Of a DNA stretch of 57,944 bases, positions 14,306 through 22,771 are shown in pieces. A program made the translations under genes and the position numbers. The stretch covers positions 1 through 57,944 of the forward strand of contig CAYYJM010000004.1 in NCBI GenBank assembly GCA_964471755.1, given 5' to 3'. This DNA is from CAYYJM01 sp964471755 (GTDB taxonomy: Bacteria; Planctomycetota; Planctomycetia; Gemmatales; Gemmataceae). The notes beneath the pieces were generated by a model. It saw nothing but the letters and a program-made list of their open reading frames with translations, had not been told where the DNA came from and did no database searches. The first letter of the stretch is position 1. Each line of letters starts with the position of its first letter.

Positions 14306-17217
14306 CACGGGGTGAACAGAAACTCGGGAGCGTTCAGCAGGGCCCAGAGGGCATCTTCCATCCGTTCGCGCCATTCGGCCGTCAGCCGGCCCGTCGGCGG
14401 ATCGCCCTTGCGAGCGGCAATCTCCAGTTCGCGCTTGATCTCGTTCGCTTCCGGCGTCAGGTGGTTCGACCACGAGACGTAGCGCGGTGGGGTGCGGATC
14501 ACGGGCGGCGGTGGCAGCGCGGCCTGACACCGTTGATCATACCCCGGTTTGAGATGTTCCCGGAGCGTTTCTTTTTCTTCGGGTCGAGGCAGGCGGGTCA
14601 GCACACGCAGAAAGAGCCGGTCGATCAGTTTCTCCAGGGGCTGATCCTCCAGGGTCAGGGCGGTCGTGCCGTGGTCGTCGGACAGACGCGTCAGCCAGCC
14701 GGCGACCGTGCTGTTGGCCAGGGTGGCGGGCTGAAGGACGTTCGGATCGGTCTCGCGGATCGTCGTCGCATCCTGACGCGACGAGCGCCAACCGAACGCT
14801 TCGAGGACATCGACAACGGCCTGCACGCGCGGCAGCATCAGGCTGGGCCGATCGCGTTCGTTGGAGGTGCTGGCGAACTGCCAGGCACGCCGTGGCTTGC
14901 CCAGGCTGATCGAACTCTTGATGTCGCGGCCGGCGTCCACGTCGAGGTTGATCTCCTCCGTCTCCATCGGCTTACCGGCCGCCAGGAAGAGCGAATCGAC
15001 GATCTGCTCGGCCGTCAGTCGGCGTCGGGCCGGGGCGGCGAAGAGTGGATCGGCCACGATCAGCGTCGGCTCGACGGCGCGCTGGTAGGCATGCGAGCGC
15101 AGGATCAGCCGCGTGAGGGTCTTCAGATCGTGGCCCGATCGAACGAATTCACGAGCGAGCCAGCGGAGCAGATCCGGGTGGCTCGCCTTGCCCTTCTCCC
15201 AGTCGTCGATCGGTTCGACCAGACCACGGCCCATGAGCCTGGCCCAGACCCGGTTAACGGCCACCTGAGCGAAGCGTTGATTCTGGGGAGCGGTCAGGAG
15301 GACGGCCAGCCGATCGCGTGGCGTCGCCTTCTCCGGCAGCAGCGAAGCCACCGCCTCGGGCTGGACGAACGCTCCCTGCGACCAGGCGGGCTGAACCTCG
15401 GTGCCCGGTTTGAGCGTGACCTGAATGAGCGGCTTGCGGCCGCCCGGCGTGTGGATCTTGTCGAGCGGCACGCTGCTCGTCGCCGGCACCTTGAGCGGCT
15501 TCTCCTGAAGCAGGGCGGCGATCTCGAACAGCTCACGCTGGGTGGACTTGTGGCCTGGCGCATCGTGACAGCGGGCGCACTTCATCGGTACGCCGAGGAA
15601 GGCGGCCGCGAGGATGATGCCCTTCTCGGCCAGGGGCACGTCGTTGGTCGAGGCCATGCCGAAGCCGGCCGGGCCGCCCAGGTGCAGACTGCCACGCAGC
15701 GAGACGAGTTCGGTGACCATCACGTCGAGCGGCTTGTTGTCGCGGAACGATTCGTAGAGCCACCAGCGGAACGGGCCGGTGTTGTTCAGCGTCGGATTGA
15801 GGATGTTCGGGTTCTCGGCCAGGACGTCCTGCCAGTAGCCGACCCAGTGATCGGCCCAGCGATCGTCGGCGAGGAGACGGTCGATGACACGGTCCCGTCG
15901 CTGGTCCGCCGGGTCGGCCAGGAACGCCTGGATCTCGGCCTCGGTCGGGACGACGCCGACGGTGTCGAGCGTGACCCGGCGCAAGAAGGCGAGATCGCTC
16001 GCCAGCGGCGTGAACGGGACGACGCCGATGCCGTAGCTCGCTCCCGCCGTGATCCACTTGCGCAGGAGGGCGATCTCCGCTTCGGTCAGGCGATCGCCCT
16101 TGGGCGGCATCCGCTCACCGGGTTCCTTCGAGCAGACGCGACTGAGCAGGGAACTGGCCTCGGGCTTGCCCGGGACGATTGCCGGTTGACCGGAATCGCC
16201 GCCGGTTCGAGCCGCCTCGAACGTGTCGAGTCGCAGGCCGCCACGCACATTGTTCCCCTGATGGCAGGAGAAGCACTTCGCTTCGAGCAGGGGTAGCACC
16301 TGCTTCGAGTATTCGACCCCGCTGGCGACCGGGTTGATCCTGGCCGCTGCGGCATGACGAACGGCGAGGAAATGGTCGATGGCGTTCGTCGCCGGGTAGC
16401 CGGCCGGCAGGGGCGGAACGACGACTTCCGGCGTGGCCGCCAGCCACTCCCGCGCGGCGGCCCGGCGACGATCCCAGTAGGGGGCCTCGTTTCGGAAGGC
16501 AGCGGCTCGACGTTCGGCCNNNNNNNNNNGGGTTCTTCGCTCCGTCTCGGCGAAGGTCTTCCAGCCGGCATCGGTGTAGGGAATCACCGCCGCCGGAGCG
16601 AGCAGACGCCAGGAGGTGGTTCCCTCCAGGGAGACGGCGACGACCGTCTCGCCGACCTCGGGCCGCAGCTGGCCGTTCTTCTTCTTGCTGCCGACGATCG
16701 TCTCCAGTTCGACCAGACAGGGGTCGCCCTTGCTGACAAGGTGCGCCCACTTTTCCTGATTGCCCGGCGGGGCGAAGCGGAAATCGGGACCGAGATCGAG
16801 GTAATCCTTGCGGATCGGATTGTGGCCATCGGTGATCGGTGGCGGGAAGGGCAGGGCGAGGATTTCCTTGCCGTCGATCCGGAGCCGGGTCGCGCCGTGG
16901 CCGCGCAGGAGGATGCGATGCTTCCCAGCGGGTAGCTCGATCGTCGCCGACGCGCGGACGAGGTAGGGGTAGGTCCGATCGGCCCGGATGCCGGTATCGA
17001 TGTACTTATGCGGGATCTGGAAGAAGGCGAAGGCTCGCGCGGAGTACGTCTCGTTCGCGACGGGTGGCGTTTCCGGCCAGGCATCGCTGGTGGGCAGGCC
17101 CTTCTCGCAGATCTCGACTCGCACCGTTGGGGCGGACTCCCTGGTCGCCGCAAACATCGTCCCGGTCACGGCCAGGAGGATCAGCCCTACCACGCATCGC
17201 ATCCGCCTGGTTTCCAC
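14305..17217 (-). CDS. PSD1/DUF1549-DUF1553 planctomycete cytochrome protein (interrupted by a gap)
   Basis: This exported protein of about 970 residues has a signal peptide (MRCVVGLILLAVTG), then an all-beta sugar-binding-like region (residues about 30-210). A planctomycete cytochrome C domain follows with heme motif CFSCH. Next are DUF1549 with a second CARCH motif and a C-terminal DUF1553. The start is GTG 17217 with GGGAG seven bases upstream; ATG 17202 is possible. A 10-N gap at 16520-16529 interrupts the region before the first heme motif; the flanks are in one frame as drawn but the true gap length is unknown. It is coupled to the DUF1501 gene downstream. Periplasmic c-type cytochrome linked to polysaccharide or sulfated-polymer use is the usual suggestion. 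Confidence 0.85.
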   Translation of the reverse strand: METRRMRCVVGLILLAVTGTMFAATRESAPTVRVEICEKGLPTSDAWPETPPVANETYSARAFAFFQIPHKYIDTGIRADRTYPYLVRASATIELPAGKHRILLRGHGATRLRIDGKEILALPFPPPITDGHNPIRKDYLDLGPDFRFAPPGNQEKWAHLVSKGDPCLVELETIVGSKKKNGQLRPEVGETVVAVSLEGTTSWRLLAPAAVIPYTDAGWKTFAETERRTXXXXAERRAAAFRNEAPYWDRRRAAAREWLAATPEVVVPPLPAGYPATNAIDHFLAVRHAAAARINPVASGVEYSKQVLPLLEAKCFSCHQGNNVRGGLRLDTFEAARTGGDSGQPAIVPGKPEASSLLSRVCSKEPGERMPPKGDRLTEAEIALLRKWITAGASYGIGVVPFTPLASDLAFLRRVTLDTVGVVPTEAEIQAFLADPADQRRDRVIDRLLADDRWADHWVGYWQDVLAENPNILNPTLNNTGPFRWWLYESFRDNKPLDVMVTELVSLRGSLHLGGPAGFGMASTNDVPLAEKGIILAAAFLGVPMKCARCHDAPGHKSTQRELFEIAALLQEKPLKVPATSSVPLDKIHTPGGRKPLIQVTLKPGTEVQPAWSQGAFVQPEAVASLLPEKATPRDRLAVLLTAPQNQRFAQVAVNRVWARLMGRGLVEPIDDWEKGKASHPDLLRWLAREFVRSGHDLKTLTRLILRSHAYQRAVEPTLIVADPLFAAPARRRLTAEQIVDSLFLAAGKPMETEEINLDVDAGRDIKSSISLGKPRRAWQFASTSNERDRPSLMLPRVQAVVDVLEAFGWRSSRQDATTIRETDPNVLQPATLANSTVAGWLTRLSDDHGTTALTLEDQPLEKLIDRLFLRVLTRLPRPEEKETLREHLKPGYDQRCQAALPPPPVIRTPPRYVSWSNHLTPEANEIKRELEIAARKGDPPTGRLTAEWRERMEDALWALLNAPEFLFTP
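16520..16529. other. Assembly gap (10 N) inside the PSD1 gene
   Basis: Ten N characters form a placeholder of unknown true length. The reading frame happens to continue across it. Confidence 0.95.
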
Positions 17218-17310
17218 TCATTCACTCCCGTGGATCTACTTCGGTGGTTCCTTGCCCTGCGAGGGATAAACCGGGTTCAGGCCGGTCTGCCACTTTCGGG
17301 CGTTCAGATC

Positions 17311-17529
17311 CTACCCAATCGATCGAAAGTAGGCGAACAGGCGTCGTTGCAGATCATCGGCCCGTTCCTGTTCTGCTTCGGCAAGGTTCTTCGTCTCGGC
17401 GGGATCATCTCGAAGATTGTACAACTCGCGAGAGCGGTTCTCCAGTGTGTCGATGAGCTTCCAGCCATCTGCGTCGATGATCGAACGCTTGTAAGTGTAC
17501 TCGCGGTCTGAGCGAGGAGGCACGAGTTC
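17311..17529 (-). pseudogene. Sulfatase C-terminal remnant
   Basis: About 70 residues in one minus-strand frame read like the last part of a type I sulfatase, with DGWKLIDTLE, ELYNLRDDP and ETKNLAE in the order WKLI...ELYNLxxDPxETxNLA that ends most sulfatases. The catalytic N-terminal domain (C/S-x-P-x-R) is absent, and upstream sequence in the frame is low-complexity and partly palindromic (CCTTCCCCAC near 17570 with GTGGGAGAGG near 17602). There is no plausible start codon context. PSD1, DUF1501 and sulfatase genes commonly cluster in planctomycetes, so this is probably what remains of a third member after deletion. Confidence 0.6.
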
Positions 17530-17645
17530 GGCACAGGAGTCGTCTGACTTCTGCGCTCGACCACAAGAACCTTCCCCACGTCGTCGAGGTGATTGTGGGA
17601 GAGGTGAAGACGGGGGCGACTCTGCCACGCAGCGATGGAGTGTCA

Positions 17646-18803
17646 CTAACGGGTCAGCAACATCACCACGGCGATGATCGACAGAATGGCAACCAGGATG
17701 ACCAGGATGAGACTGACGATCTTCTGCCAGGCGTACGGCCGATCGCCGATCACCTCGCCGGTCAGGCCGTTGACCATGACCCGATAGGTTTTGTCGCGAT
17801 ACTTGTACGAGGCCAGGTAGAGCGGCAGCAGCACCTGCTTGAACGTGACGCCGACGTGGTGCGTCTGAAGGGTGCTGATCCGCTGATGGTCGCCGCCGAC
17901 GTCCTGGGCGATCAGGTTGCGGATCGTCGCTTCCATGACCGCCTGCGCCGCCTTGTAGCCGTCACGCGGGCCGACGGTGTAACGCTCCGTGACGAAGCTC
18001 GCCAGGTACTCCGCCTGGAAGGGCACCGCCTGGGCCAGGGCGTCCACACCAAAGGTCGCCGCGTACTCCGCCGGCAGGGATTCGGTCGCCGGAATCAGCA
18101 CGTCGTCGAAGAAGTGGTCGATCTCGCCAGTCACGCGCGACCAGCGCGTTCGAGTCACCGTCCGTGTCTTCGTCACCGGCCGGGACTGGGCCTGGCCCTG
18201 ACTATCGGTGTAATGCTCGGTTTCGGTGTACGTTTCCGAGTCCTGATAGTTGTCGCCACGCTCCGCCGTGTAGCGAGTGCAGGTCATGGCGTCGAATGTC
18301 CAGAACGGCAGGTAGACACCGTGGCACTGACCATGAATGGTCACCTGGTTCAGTTCCTTCGGCGCGAACCAGAGGCTCTTGAGCCAGGCATGGAACGCGG
18401 CGAGGGCGGCCTCACGATCGACCGTGAACGGCACGATCGCCTCGGGCGGAATCATGTCCTCGGCCTGGTGCGGTTGGTTCGTCAGGTGACTACTACAGTA
18501 AGGGCACGTCTCCGTGACGACCTTGTCCTCGAGCAGGACGACCGCCCCGCAGGTGCCGCACTGCACCTCGCTGGTCCGCCCCTGGACCCGAGTCTTGCCC
18601 TTGCCATCGGCGAGGTACTTCTCCAGGTCGTGTTCGCGCACCTCCCGGTCGCCGGAATCCACCTGCTGCTCGTAGCCGCAGTATGGACACTTCAGGCCGC
18701 GTCGGCCCGGATCGTAGTCAAGCCGGGCTCCGCATTGCAGGCAGGGAAACTGCTTCCCGGCCGGCGGGTGTGGGCGAGGTTGCTCGGACGTCGGAGTGGG
18801 CAT
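17646..18803 (-). CDS. Zinc-ribbon protein with C-terminal membrane anchor
   Basis: The 385-residue protein starts with four CxxC pairs within about 120 residues (CLQCG, CPYCG, CGTCG, CPYCS), forming two zinc ribbons of the TFIIB/PriA-like kind. A middle domain rich in Tyr/Thr contains a strikingly repetitive stretch (YTETEHYTDSQG, KTRTVTRTR, residues about 190-225). One strong transmembrane segment ends the protein (SLILVILVAILSIIAVVML), leaving the bulk in the cytoplasm. Databases often label this family primosomal protein N'-related only because of the zinc ribbon; no helicase motifs are present. Start 18803 avoids the palindrome at 18831, through which the open frame continues. Function unknown. 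Confidence 0.6.
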   Translation of the reverse strand: MPTPTSEQPRPHPPAGKQFPCLQCGARLDYDPGRRGLKCPYCGYEQQVDSGDREVREHDLEKYLADGKGKTRVQGRTSEVQCGTCGAVVLLEDKVVTETCPYCSSHLTNQPHQAEDMIPPEAIVPFTVDREAALAAFHAWLKSLWFAPKELNQVTIHGQCHGVYLPFWTFDAMTCTRYTAERGDNYQDSETYTETEHYTDSQGQAQSRPVTKTRTVTRTRWSRVTGEIDHFFDDVLIPATESLPAEYAATFGVDALAQAVPFQAEYLASFVTERYTVGPRDGYKAAQAVMEATIRNLIAQDVGGDHQRISTLQTHHVGVTFKQVLLPLYLASYKYRDKTYRVMVNGLTGEVIGDRPYAWQKIVSLILVILVAILSIIAVVMLLTR

Positions 18804-18830
18804 GGAGATGACTCGAAGAACCCAGAATGG

Positions 18831-18883
18831 CCGCCGGCGTGCCGGCGGGATTATCGCCACGAAGACCGCCGGCACGCCGGCGG
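18831..18883. repeat. Palindromic element, CCGCCGGC family copy 1
   Basis: Perfect 18-bp inverted arms (18831-18848 and 18866-18883) flank a 17-base loop. Each arm is itself nearly palindromic: CCGCCGGC, two bases, GCCGGCGG. The same arm core, the same 17-base loop length and a loop ending in AAGA recur at 25426-25494. It lies between the TPR gene and the zinc-ribbon gene, where it could fold in the RNA. Confidence 0.85.
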
Positions 18884-18893
18884 ATAGAGGAGC

Positions 18894-20150
18894 TTACTTC
18901 TCCGCGTCCTTGATCTTCTGCTGAACGTTGACCTTGCGGATCTTGTCACGGCGACTGTCGCTGGCCGATTCCAGGCCCTTCTTCCAGGCCGCGACGGCTT
19001 CCTTCTTCTCGCCCAGCTTCAGCAGGCAATCGCCCAGATGGTCGTAGATCTCCAGGTGTCGGCCTTCCTCCTGTGCGACGGCTTCCTGAAGGTGCTTCTT
19101 CGCCTCGGCGTACTTCTTCTTCTTGAACAGCACCCAGCCCAGGCTATCCAGGTAGGCGGGGTTGTCCTTGACCGGCTCGGCCTTCGGGTTGGCGAGCTTC
19201 TTGCGCTGGTCGCGTTCCTTCTCGATCGCCTTGCGAACCAGTTTCTCGGCCTCGTCCAGGTTCAGGTCGTGGTCGGCCCAGATGAAGCCCAGGTCGTTGT
19301 TGTAGGTCGGGTTGTCCGGGTCCTTTTCCAGCAGTGCCTTGAGGGTGTCACCGGCCTTGTCGATCCGTTTCAGATCGACGTAGACGCCACTGAGTCGGTA
19401 GCGGATGTCGTTGGCGAACTCCTCGCGCAGATCCTTCGGCAGCCGCTGATTGCCCAGGACGTTCTCGACCAGCTTCTCGTACGTCGCCGCCGCGTCCTCG
19501 AGTTTGCCGCCCTCGTGGAGAATGCGGCCCTTAAGTTCCTGATTGAGCGGATTGTTCGGGTCGTCCTGGAGCAGTTTATCGACCAGTTCGCTCGCCTTGT
19601 CGAGCTGGCCCTGACGAGCCAGTTGCAGGGCCATCCGCCGACGCAGACTCTCGCGGAAGCGATCGACGTTGTCGCCGATCTCGAGTTCCTGGAAGGCCTT
19701 GAAAGCCTTCTCGGCCTCGTCGTAACGCTTCGCCTCGATCAGGATGCCGACCAGGCCGTTGTAGGCCAGGATGAGGCGTTGACCGCTCTCCAGTTTGCGG
19801 GCCTGGTCGATGTTCAGGCGATAGAAGACCTCGCTGGTGTCGTAGTCCTTGAGTCCCTGGGCCGCCCGGGCCAGGATCAGGGTCGCGTTGGAATTGAGTG
19901 TCTCGTCATTCTTCTTGATCAGATCTCGGGCCAGGCTCAGCAGTTTCTTCGTGCCGGCCTCGTCCTTGATCAGTTCGAGGATGGAACCGGCCATGGCGTC
20001 GTTGCCGGTGACCTGATTCAGCCGAAGTAACCGGGCCCGGGCGTCTTCCTTCGTGTCTGCCGCGATAACTGGCCCCAGGACCAGCGTCATCACGATCAGC
20101 AAGCCCACTCCGACTCCCAGACGCAGCACCCGGTTCCTTGTCGCGCGCAT
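18894..20150 (-). CDS. Exported tetratricopeptide-repeat protein
   Basis: The 418-residue protein has an N-terminal signal peptide or anchor (LRLGVGVGLLIVMTLVLGPVIA), followed by helical repeats throughout. Clear TPR-like units occur near residues 95-130 (YRLNIDQARKLESGQRLILAYNGL), 185-220, 240-290 and 340-405, the last ending in YDHLGDCLLKLGEKKEAVAAW. TPR proteins scaffold other proteins; no enzyme domain is present. GGGAGCAAGATC precedes ATG 20150. Its promoter region is shared with the divergent membrane-protein gene at 20303. It may be co-transcribed with the zinc-ribbon gene, from which it is separated by the palindrome. The partner is unknown. Confidence 0.75.
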   Translation of the reverse strand: MRATRNRVLRLGVGVGLLIVMTLVLGPVIAADTKEDARARLLRLNQVTGNDAMAGSILELIKDEAGTKKLLSLARDLIKKNDETLNSNATLILARAAQGLKDYDTSEVFYRLNIDQARKLESGQRLILAYNGLVGILIEAKRYDEAEKAFKAFQELEIGDNVDRFRESLRRRMALQLARQGQLDKASELVDKLLQDDPNNPLNQELKGRILHEGGKLEDAAATYEKLVENVLGNQRLPKDLREEFANDIRYRLSGVYVDLKRIDKAGDTLKALLEKDPDNPTYNNDLGFIWADHDLNLDEAEKLVRKAIEKERDQRKKLANPKAEPVKDNPAYLDSLGWVLFKKKKYAEAKKHLQEAVAQEEGRHLEIYDHLGDCLLKLGEKKEAVAAWKKGLESASDSRRDKIRKVNVQQKIKDAEK

Positions 20151-20302
20151 GATCTTGCTCCCATCGGCAGAGATTTCCCGTACCCCCTATCCTATCCACC
20201 GCGCGAAACCGACGCTACAGCAAGTCGGCGGCCTGAAAGGGAGGGACTTTCGCCGCGGGCTCATCCGCGAGCTATGCTCTCCTTGAGGAGAGGATCGCGG
20301 CC

Positions 20303-21898
20303 ATGTTCACGGCGTTTTTCACACTCGGTGCCCAGTCGCTCGGTCGGCAGTCGGCCTTCCGGCGTCTCGTCGTCGTCCATGTCGTCTACGTCCTGGCCGT
20401 CGCCTGGCTCGGCCTGGCGGGAACGCCGGGCGCGCCGCAGCCGATGCTGGGCCATCTCCTGCTCGTCGCCGGCATCATCGAGGGGGCCGTGCTGCTCGGC
20501 TGGCGTCTAACCCAGTTGCCGAAGAGTCAGGCTCTGGAGTTCTTCCTCGTTAGCCCGATCCGGCCGGCCGGCGTCTTCCTCGGTGAGGCCGCCGTCGGCC
20601 TGGCCTATCTCGGCCTGCTCACCCTGTCCGGTCTGCCCGTGTTGCTCCTGCTCGTTGTCGTGGGCTATGTCGATCCGATCGACGTTACCGTGCTGCTCGT
20701 TCTGCCCTGGACGTGGGGAGCGATGACCGGCCTGGGCCTGACCGTCTGGGCATATGAGCCGCAGCGCTTTCGTCGCTGGGGCGAGCGGGGGCTGATGCTC
20801 CTGATTCTGGCCTACCTCGTCGTCGGCGTCCTGGCCGGCGAGCAACTCCGACGCTGGCTCGATGTCCTGCCCGGTTTCCTCGGCGTGCCGCTGCTGTACG
20901 CCTTCCGAGCGACGATCACCTTCAACCCGTTCGGCATGATACAGCGATGGTTCCTGCTCGACGTCCGCGCTGGCTGGCCGGCGCTGCTGATCTTCGAGCT
21001 GGCGACGCTCGCCGGTCTGGCCCTGCTCCTCGGACGCGGAGCCTGGCGACTGCTCGGCCACTTCCACGAATGGCACTACACGCCACAGATGGACGTGACC
21101 GATGCCCGCCGACCGCCGATCGGCAATGAACCGCTGGCCTGGTGGGCCGTCAAACGCGTCAGCCGTTATGCCGGACGGATCAACGTCTACCTGGCTGGCG
21201 GCTTCTGCCTGCTCTACGCCGCCTACATTCTTGCCGGGTCGAACTGGCCGGGCTGGATGGGCTTCGGCATCTTTCGGATGTGCGACGGGTCCGGTGGCGT
21301 GTCGATGCTGGCGACGATTCTCGTCCTGCTCGCCGCGGTGCCGGCCGCCTTTCAGTATGGTCTGTGGGATTCAAACACGAGCGATCGGCTGCGTCGGCTG
21401 GAACTGCTTCTGCTGACCGAGTTGGAGCCGCGTGATTACTGGAACGCCGCCCTGGCCGCCGCCTGGTCGCGGGGTCGAGACTACCTGATCATCGCGGCGA
21501 TCCTGGGTCTGGCCGGCTGGCTCGGCGGGAGGTTGAGCCTGGTGGAACTGTTCAGCGCGATCGCCGTCGCGACTCTCGTCTGGACGCTCTACTTCGCGCT
21601 GGGCTTCCAGGCCTTCGCTCGGGGGCAGGAGGCCAATGGCCTGGGACTGTTGCTGACGGTGGGATTGCCACTGGGCACGGTCGTACTGTACCAGATTGGC
21701 CTGGTCGGCGTAGCGCAGGTGCTGCCGCCGGGGTCGCTGTTCGGCGCGGGCGGTCCCGCCTCCGGGGAAACCTGGTTGCTCGGTGCCCTCCTCGCTGCGG
21801 TGACCACGCTGGCAGCCACCCGCATGGCCCTGGCTTGCTGCGATCGCCAGCTCCGACACTGGTACGACCGCCACTCCGGAGCCCGCGTCATCAGCTGA
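20303..21898 (+). CDS. ABC-2-type permease-like polytopic membrane protein
   Basis: This 531-residue protein has about twelve hydrophobic spans distributed over its length and almost no soluble domain. The N-terminal half (LGHLLLVAGIIEGAVLLGW, then EFFLVSPIRPAGVFLGEA) resembles ABC-2 export permeases, where an LExLLxTPIxP-like segment precedes the paired spans. A related arrangement recurs in the second half (LRRLELLLLTELEPRDYW), suggesting two fused permease-like halves. No ATPase gene is adjacent, so it may pair with a distant one. GAGAGGATCGCGGCC precedes ATG 20303. Alternative reading: a membrane protein of unknown function with only loose permease similarity. Confidence 0.55.
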   Translation: MFTAFFTLGAQSLGRQSAFRRLVVVHVVYVLAVAWLGLAGTPGAPQPMLGHLLLVAGIIEGAVLLGWRLTQLPKSQALEFFLVSPIRPAGVFLGEAAVGLAYLGLLTLSGLPVLLLLVVVGYVDPIDVTVLLVLPWTWGAMTGLGLTVWAYEPQRFRRWGERGLMLLILAYLVVGVLAGEQLRRWLDVLPGFLGVPLLYAFRATITFNPFGMIQRWFLLDVRAGWPALLIFELATLAGLALLLGRGAWRLLGHFHEWHYTPQMDVTDARRPPIGNEPLAWWAVKRVSRYAGRINVYLAGGFCLLYAAYILAGSNWPGWMGFGIFRMCDGSGGVSMLATILVLLAAVPAAFQYGLWDSNTSDRLRRLELLLLTELEPRDYWNAALAAAWSRGRDYLIIAAILGLAGWLGGRLSLVELFSAIAVATLVWTLYFALGFQAFARGQEANGLGLLLTVGLPLGTVVLYQIGLVGVAQVLPPGSLFGAGGPASGETWLLGALLAAVTTLAATRMALACCDRQLRHWYDRHSGARVIS

Positions 21899-21905
21899 TC
21901 GGGGG

Positions 21906-22139
21906 TCACTGCGGCCGGCAACCAGGCGGGCAGGGATTGCCCCAGTTCCCGGCCACGGGCACCGGTGTCGGGCAGGGACAGCACGCCTGTGGTGCAGGGG
22001 GACCGTAACAAGCCGGAGCCGCTGGCTGGCAGTAGCCGCCATAGCGCGGGGCGCAGTGCCGTTCCCAGAACGCACAGCAACCGGACAGCAGGCCGAGAAC
22101 CCCGGCCAGGGCAAATATCCATCGACGGAACGCAGCCAT
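21906..22139 (-). CDS. Small Cys/Pro-rich lipoprotein
   Basis: The 77-residue protein opens with a lipoprotein signal (RRWIFALAGVLGLLSGC, lipobox LSGC), continues with CAFWERHCAPRYGGYC and has a Cys/Pro tail (CCPCPTPVP, NPCPPGCRP). It has the same plan as the two lipoproteins at 11463 and 12007, about 10 kb away, pointing to a paralogous set. GAGGAG lies eight bases before ATG 22139. It ends seven bases from the convergent permease-like gene. I recognise no family; envelope metal-binding or cross-linked surface protein is possible. Confidence 0.6.
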   Translation of the reverse strand: MAAFRRWIFALAGVLGLLSGCCAFWERHCAPRYGGYCQPAAPACYGPPAPQACCPCPTPVPVAGNWGNPCPPGCRPQ

Positions 22140-22260
22140 GTCCGCGTCTCCTCGCGGCCTTCGTCAGCATCCCCGTCGGACTCCCGCCAGGGAAGGTCGG
22201 CCGCCATAGTCGATTTCTTGAGCCGAATCAATCCGGATTTCCTGGAAACACCCCCGGCAG

Positions 22261-22689
22261 TTACTCCCCCTCCCGTTCGATCGGATCGACGTCGCCTGAG
22301 CAGACGATCAGGGTCTTCTTGATCGGCCGGTTGGTGTGCTTGCGCAGTTCGCGTTTCGCCTTCACCAGGGCGTCCTGAGCGCTGCCGCCCCAGGTCGTGG
22401 AGTAACCGTAGGCCCCGTCCTCGGCGACGACCAGGGCGGCCCAGCCGAACTGCACCCAGGTGAGAATCCGGGCGTCGGCCTCCGGGCAGTGCGACAGGGC
22501 CTGACGCTTGGCGTAGCCGAGAGTACCACAGTCGTAACAGTAGCCGTAGCTCTGGGTCGAGGGCGAGTAGGCAATGGCGGCGTAGTTGTTGCCGTTGATC
22601 TCGATTCGCCGCTGAGCCAGGGCCACCGGGCCGGAAACGCCGGCCAGCGTCAGGGCCAGGGTCAGAGCCGCGAGGTGCATCCGGTTCAT
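22261..22689 (-). CDS. DUF4189-like exported protein
   Basis: The 142-residue protein has a signal peptide (LAALTLALTLAGVSGPVALAQ). Its mature region YAAIAYSPSTQSYGYCYD, followed by AKRQALSHC and WVQFGWAALVVAEDGAYG, is the pattern of DUF4189, a small secreted domain with paired cysteines. Three cysteines remain in the mature part (YCYDC, SHC) plus CSGD near the end, suggesting a disulfide. Function is unknown in the family. It lies downstream of the Cmr operon in the same direction, 83 bases beyond, but I see nothing linking it to CRISPR function and it is typical of planctomycete chromosomes. Confidence 0.6.
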   Translation of the reverse strand: MNRMHLAALTLALTLAGVSGPVALAQRRIEINGNNYAAIAYSPSTQSYGYCYDCGTLGYAKRQALSHCPEADARILTWVQFGWAALVVAEDGAYGYSTTWGGSAQDALVKAKRELRKHTNRPIKKTLIVCSGDVDPIEREGE

Positions 22690-22771
22690 GGTCGTCTCTC
22701 CGCGTTCGAGGGGGATCGTCTCTGCCCTTCCTACGCGGTCCCCGATCGACCGTGACGACCACGGCGAAGAT

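Noticed and set aside
14185..16296. 703-residue open frame on the plus strand
   Set aside because: It lies entirely opposite the DUF1501/PSD1 genes; in GC-rich DNA the antisense frame stays open by codon bias. The translation is rich in Arg, Gly and Gln with no domain.
17646..18803. PriA/primosomal helicase annotation for the zinc-ribbon protein
   Set aside because: No Walker motifs or helicase domain; only the CxxC zinc ribbons resemble PriA, and the C-terminus is a membrane anchor.
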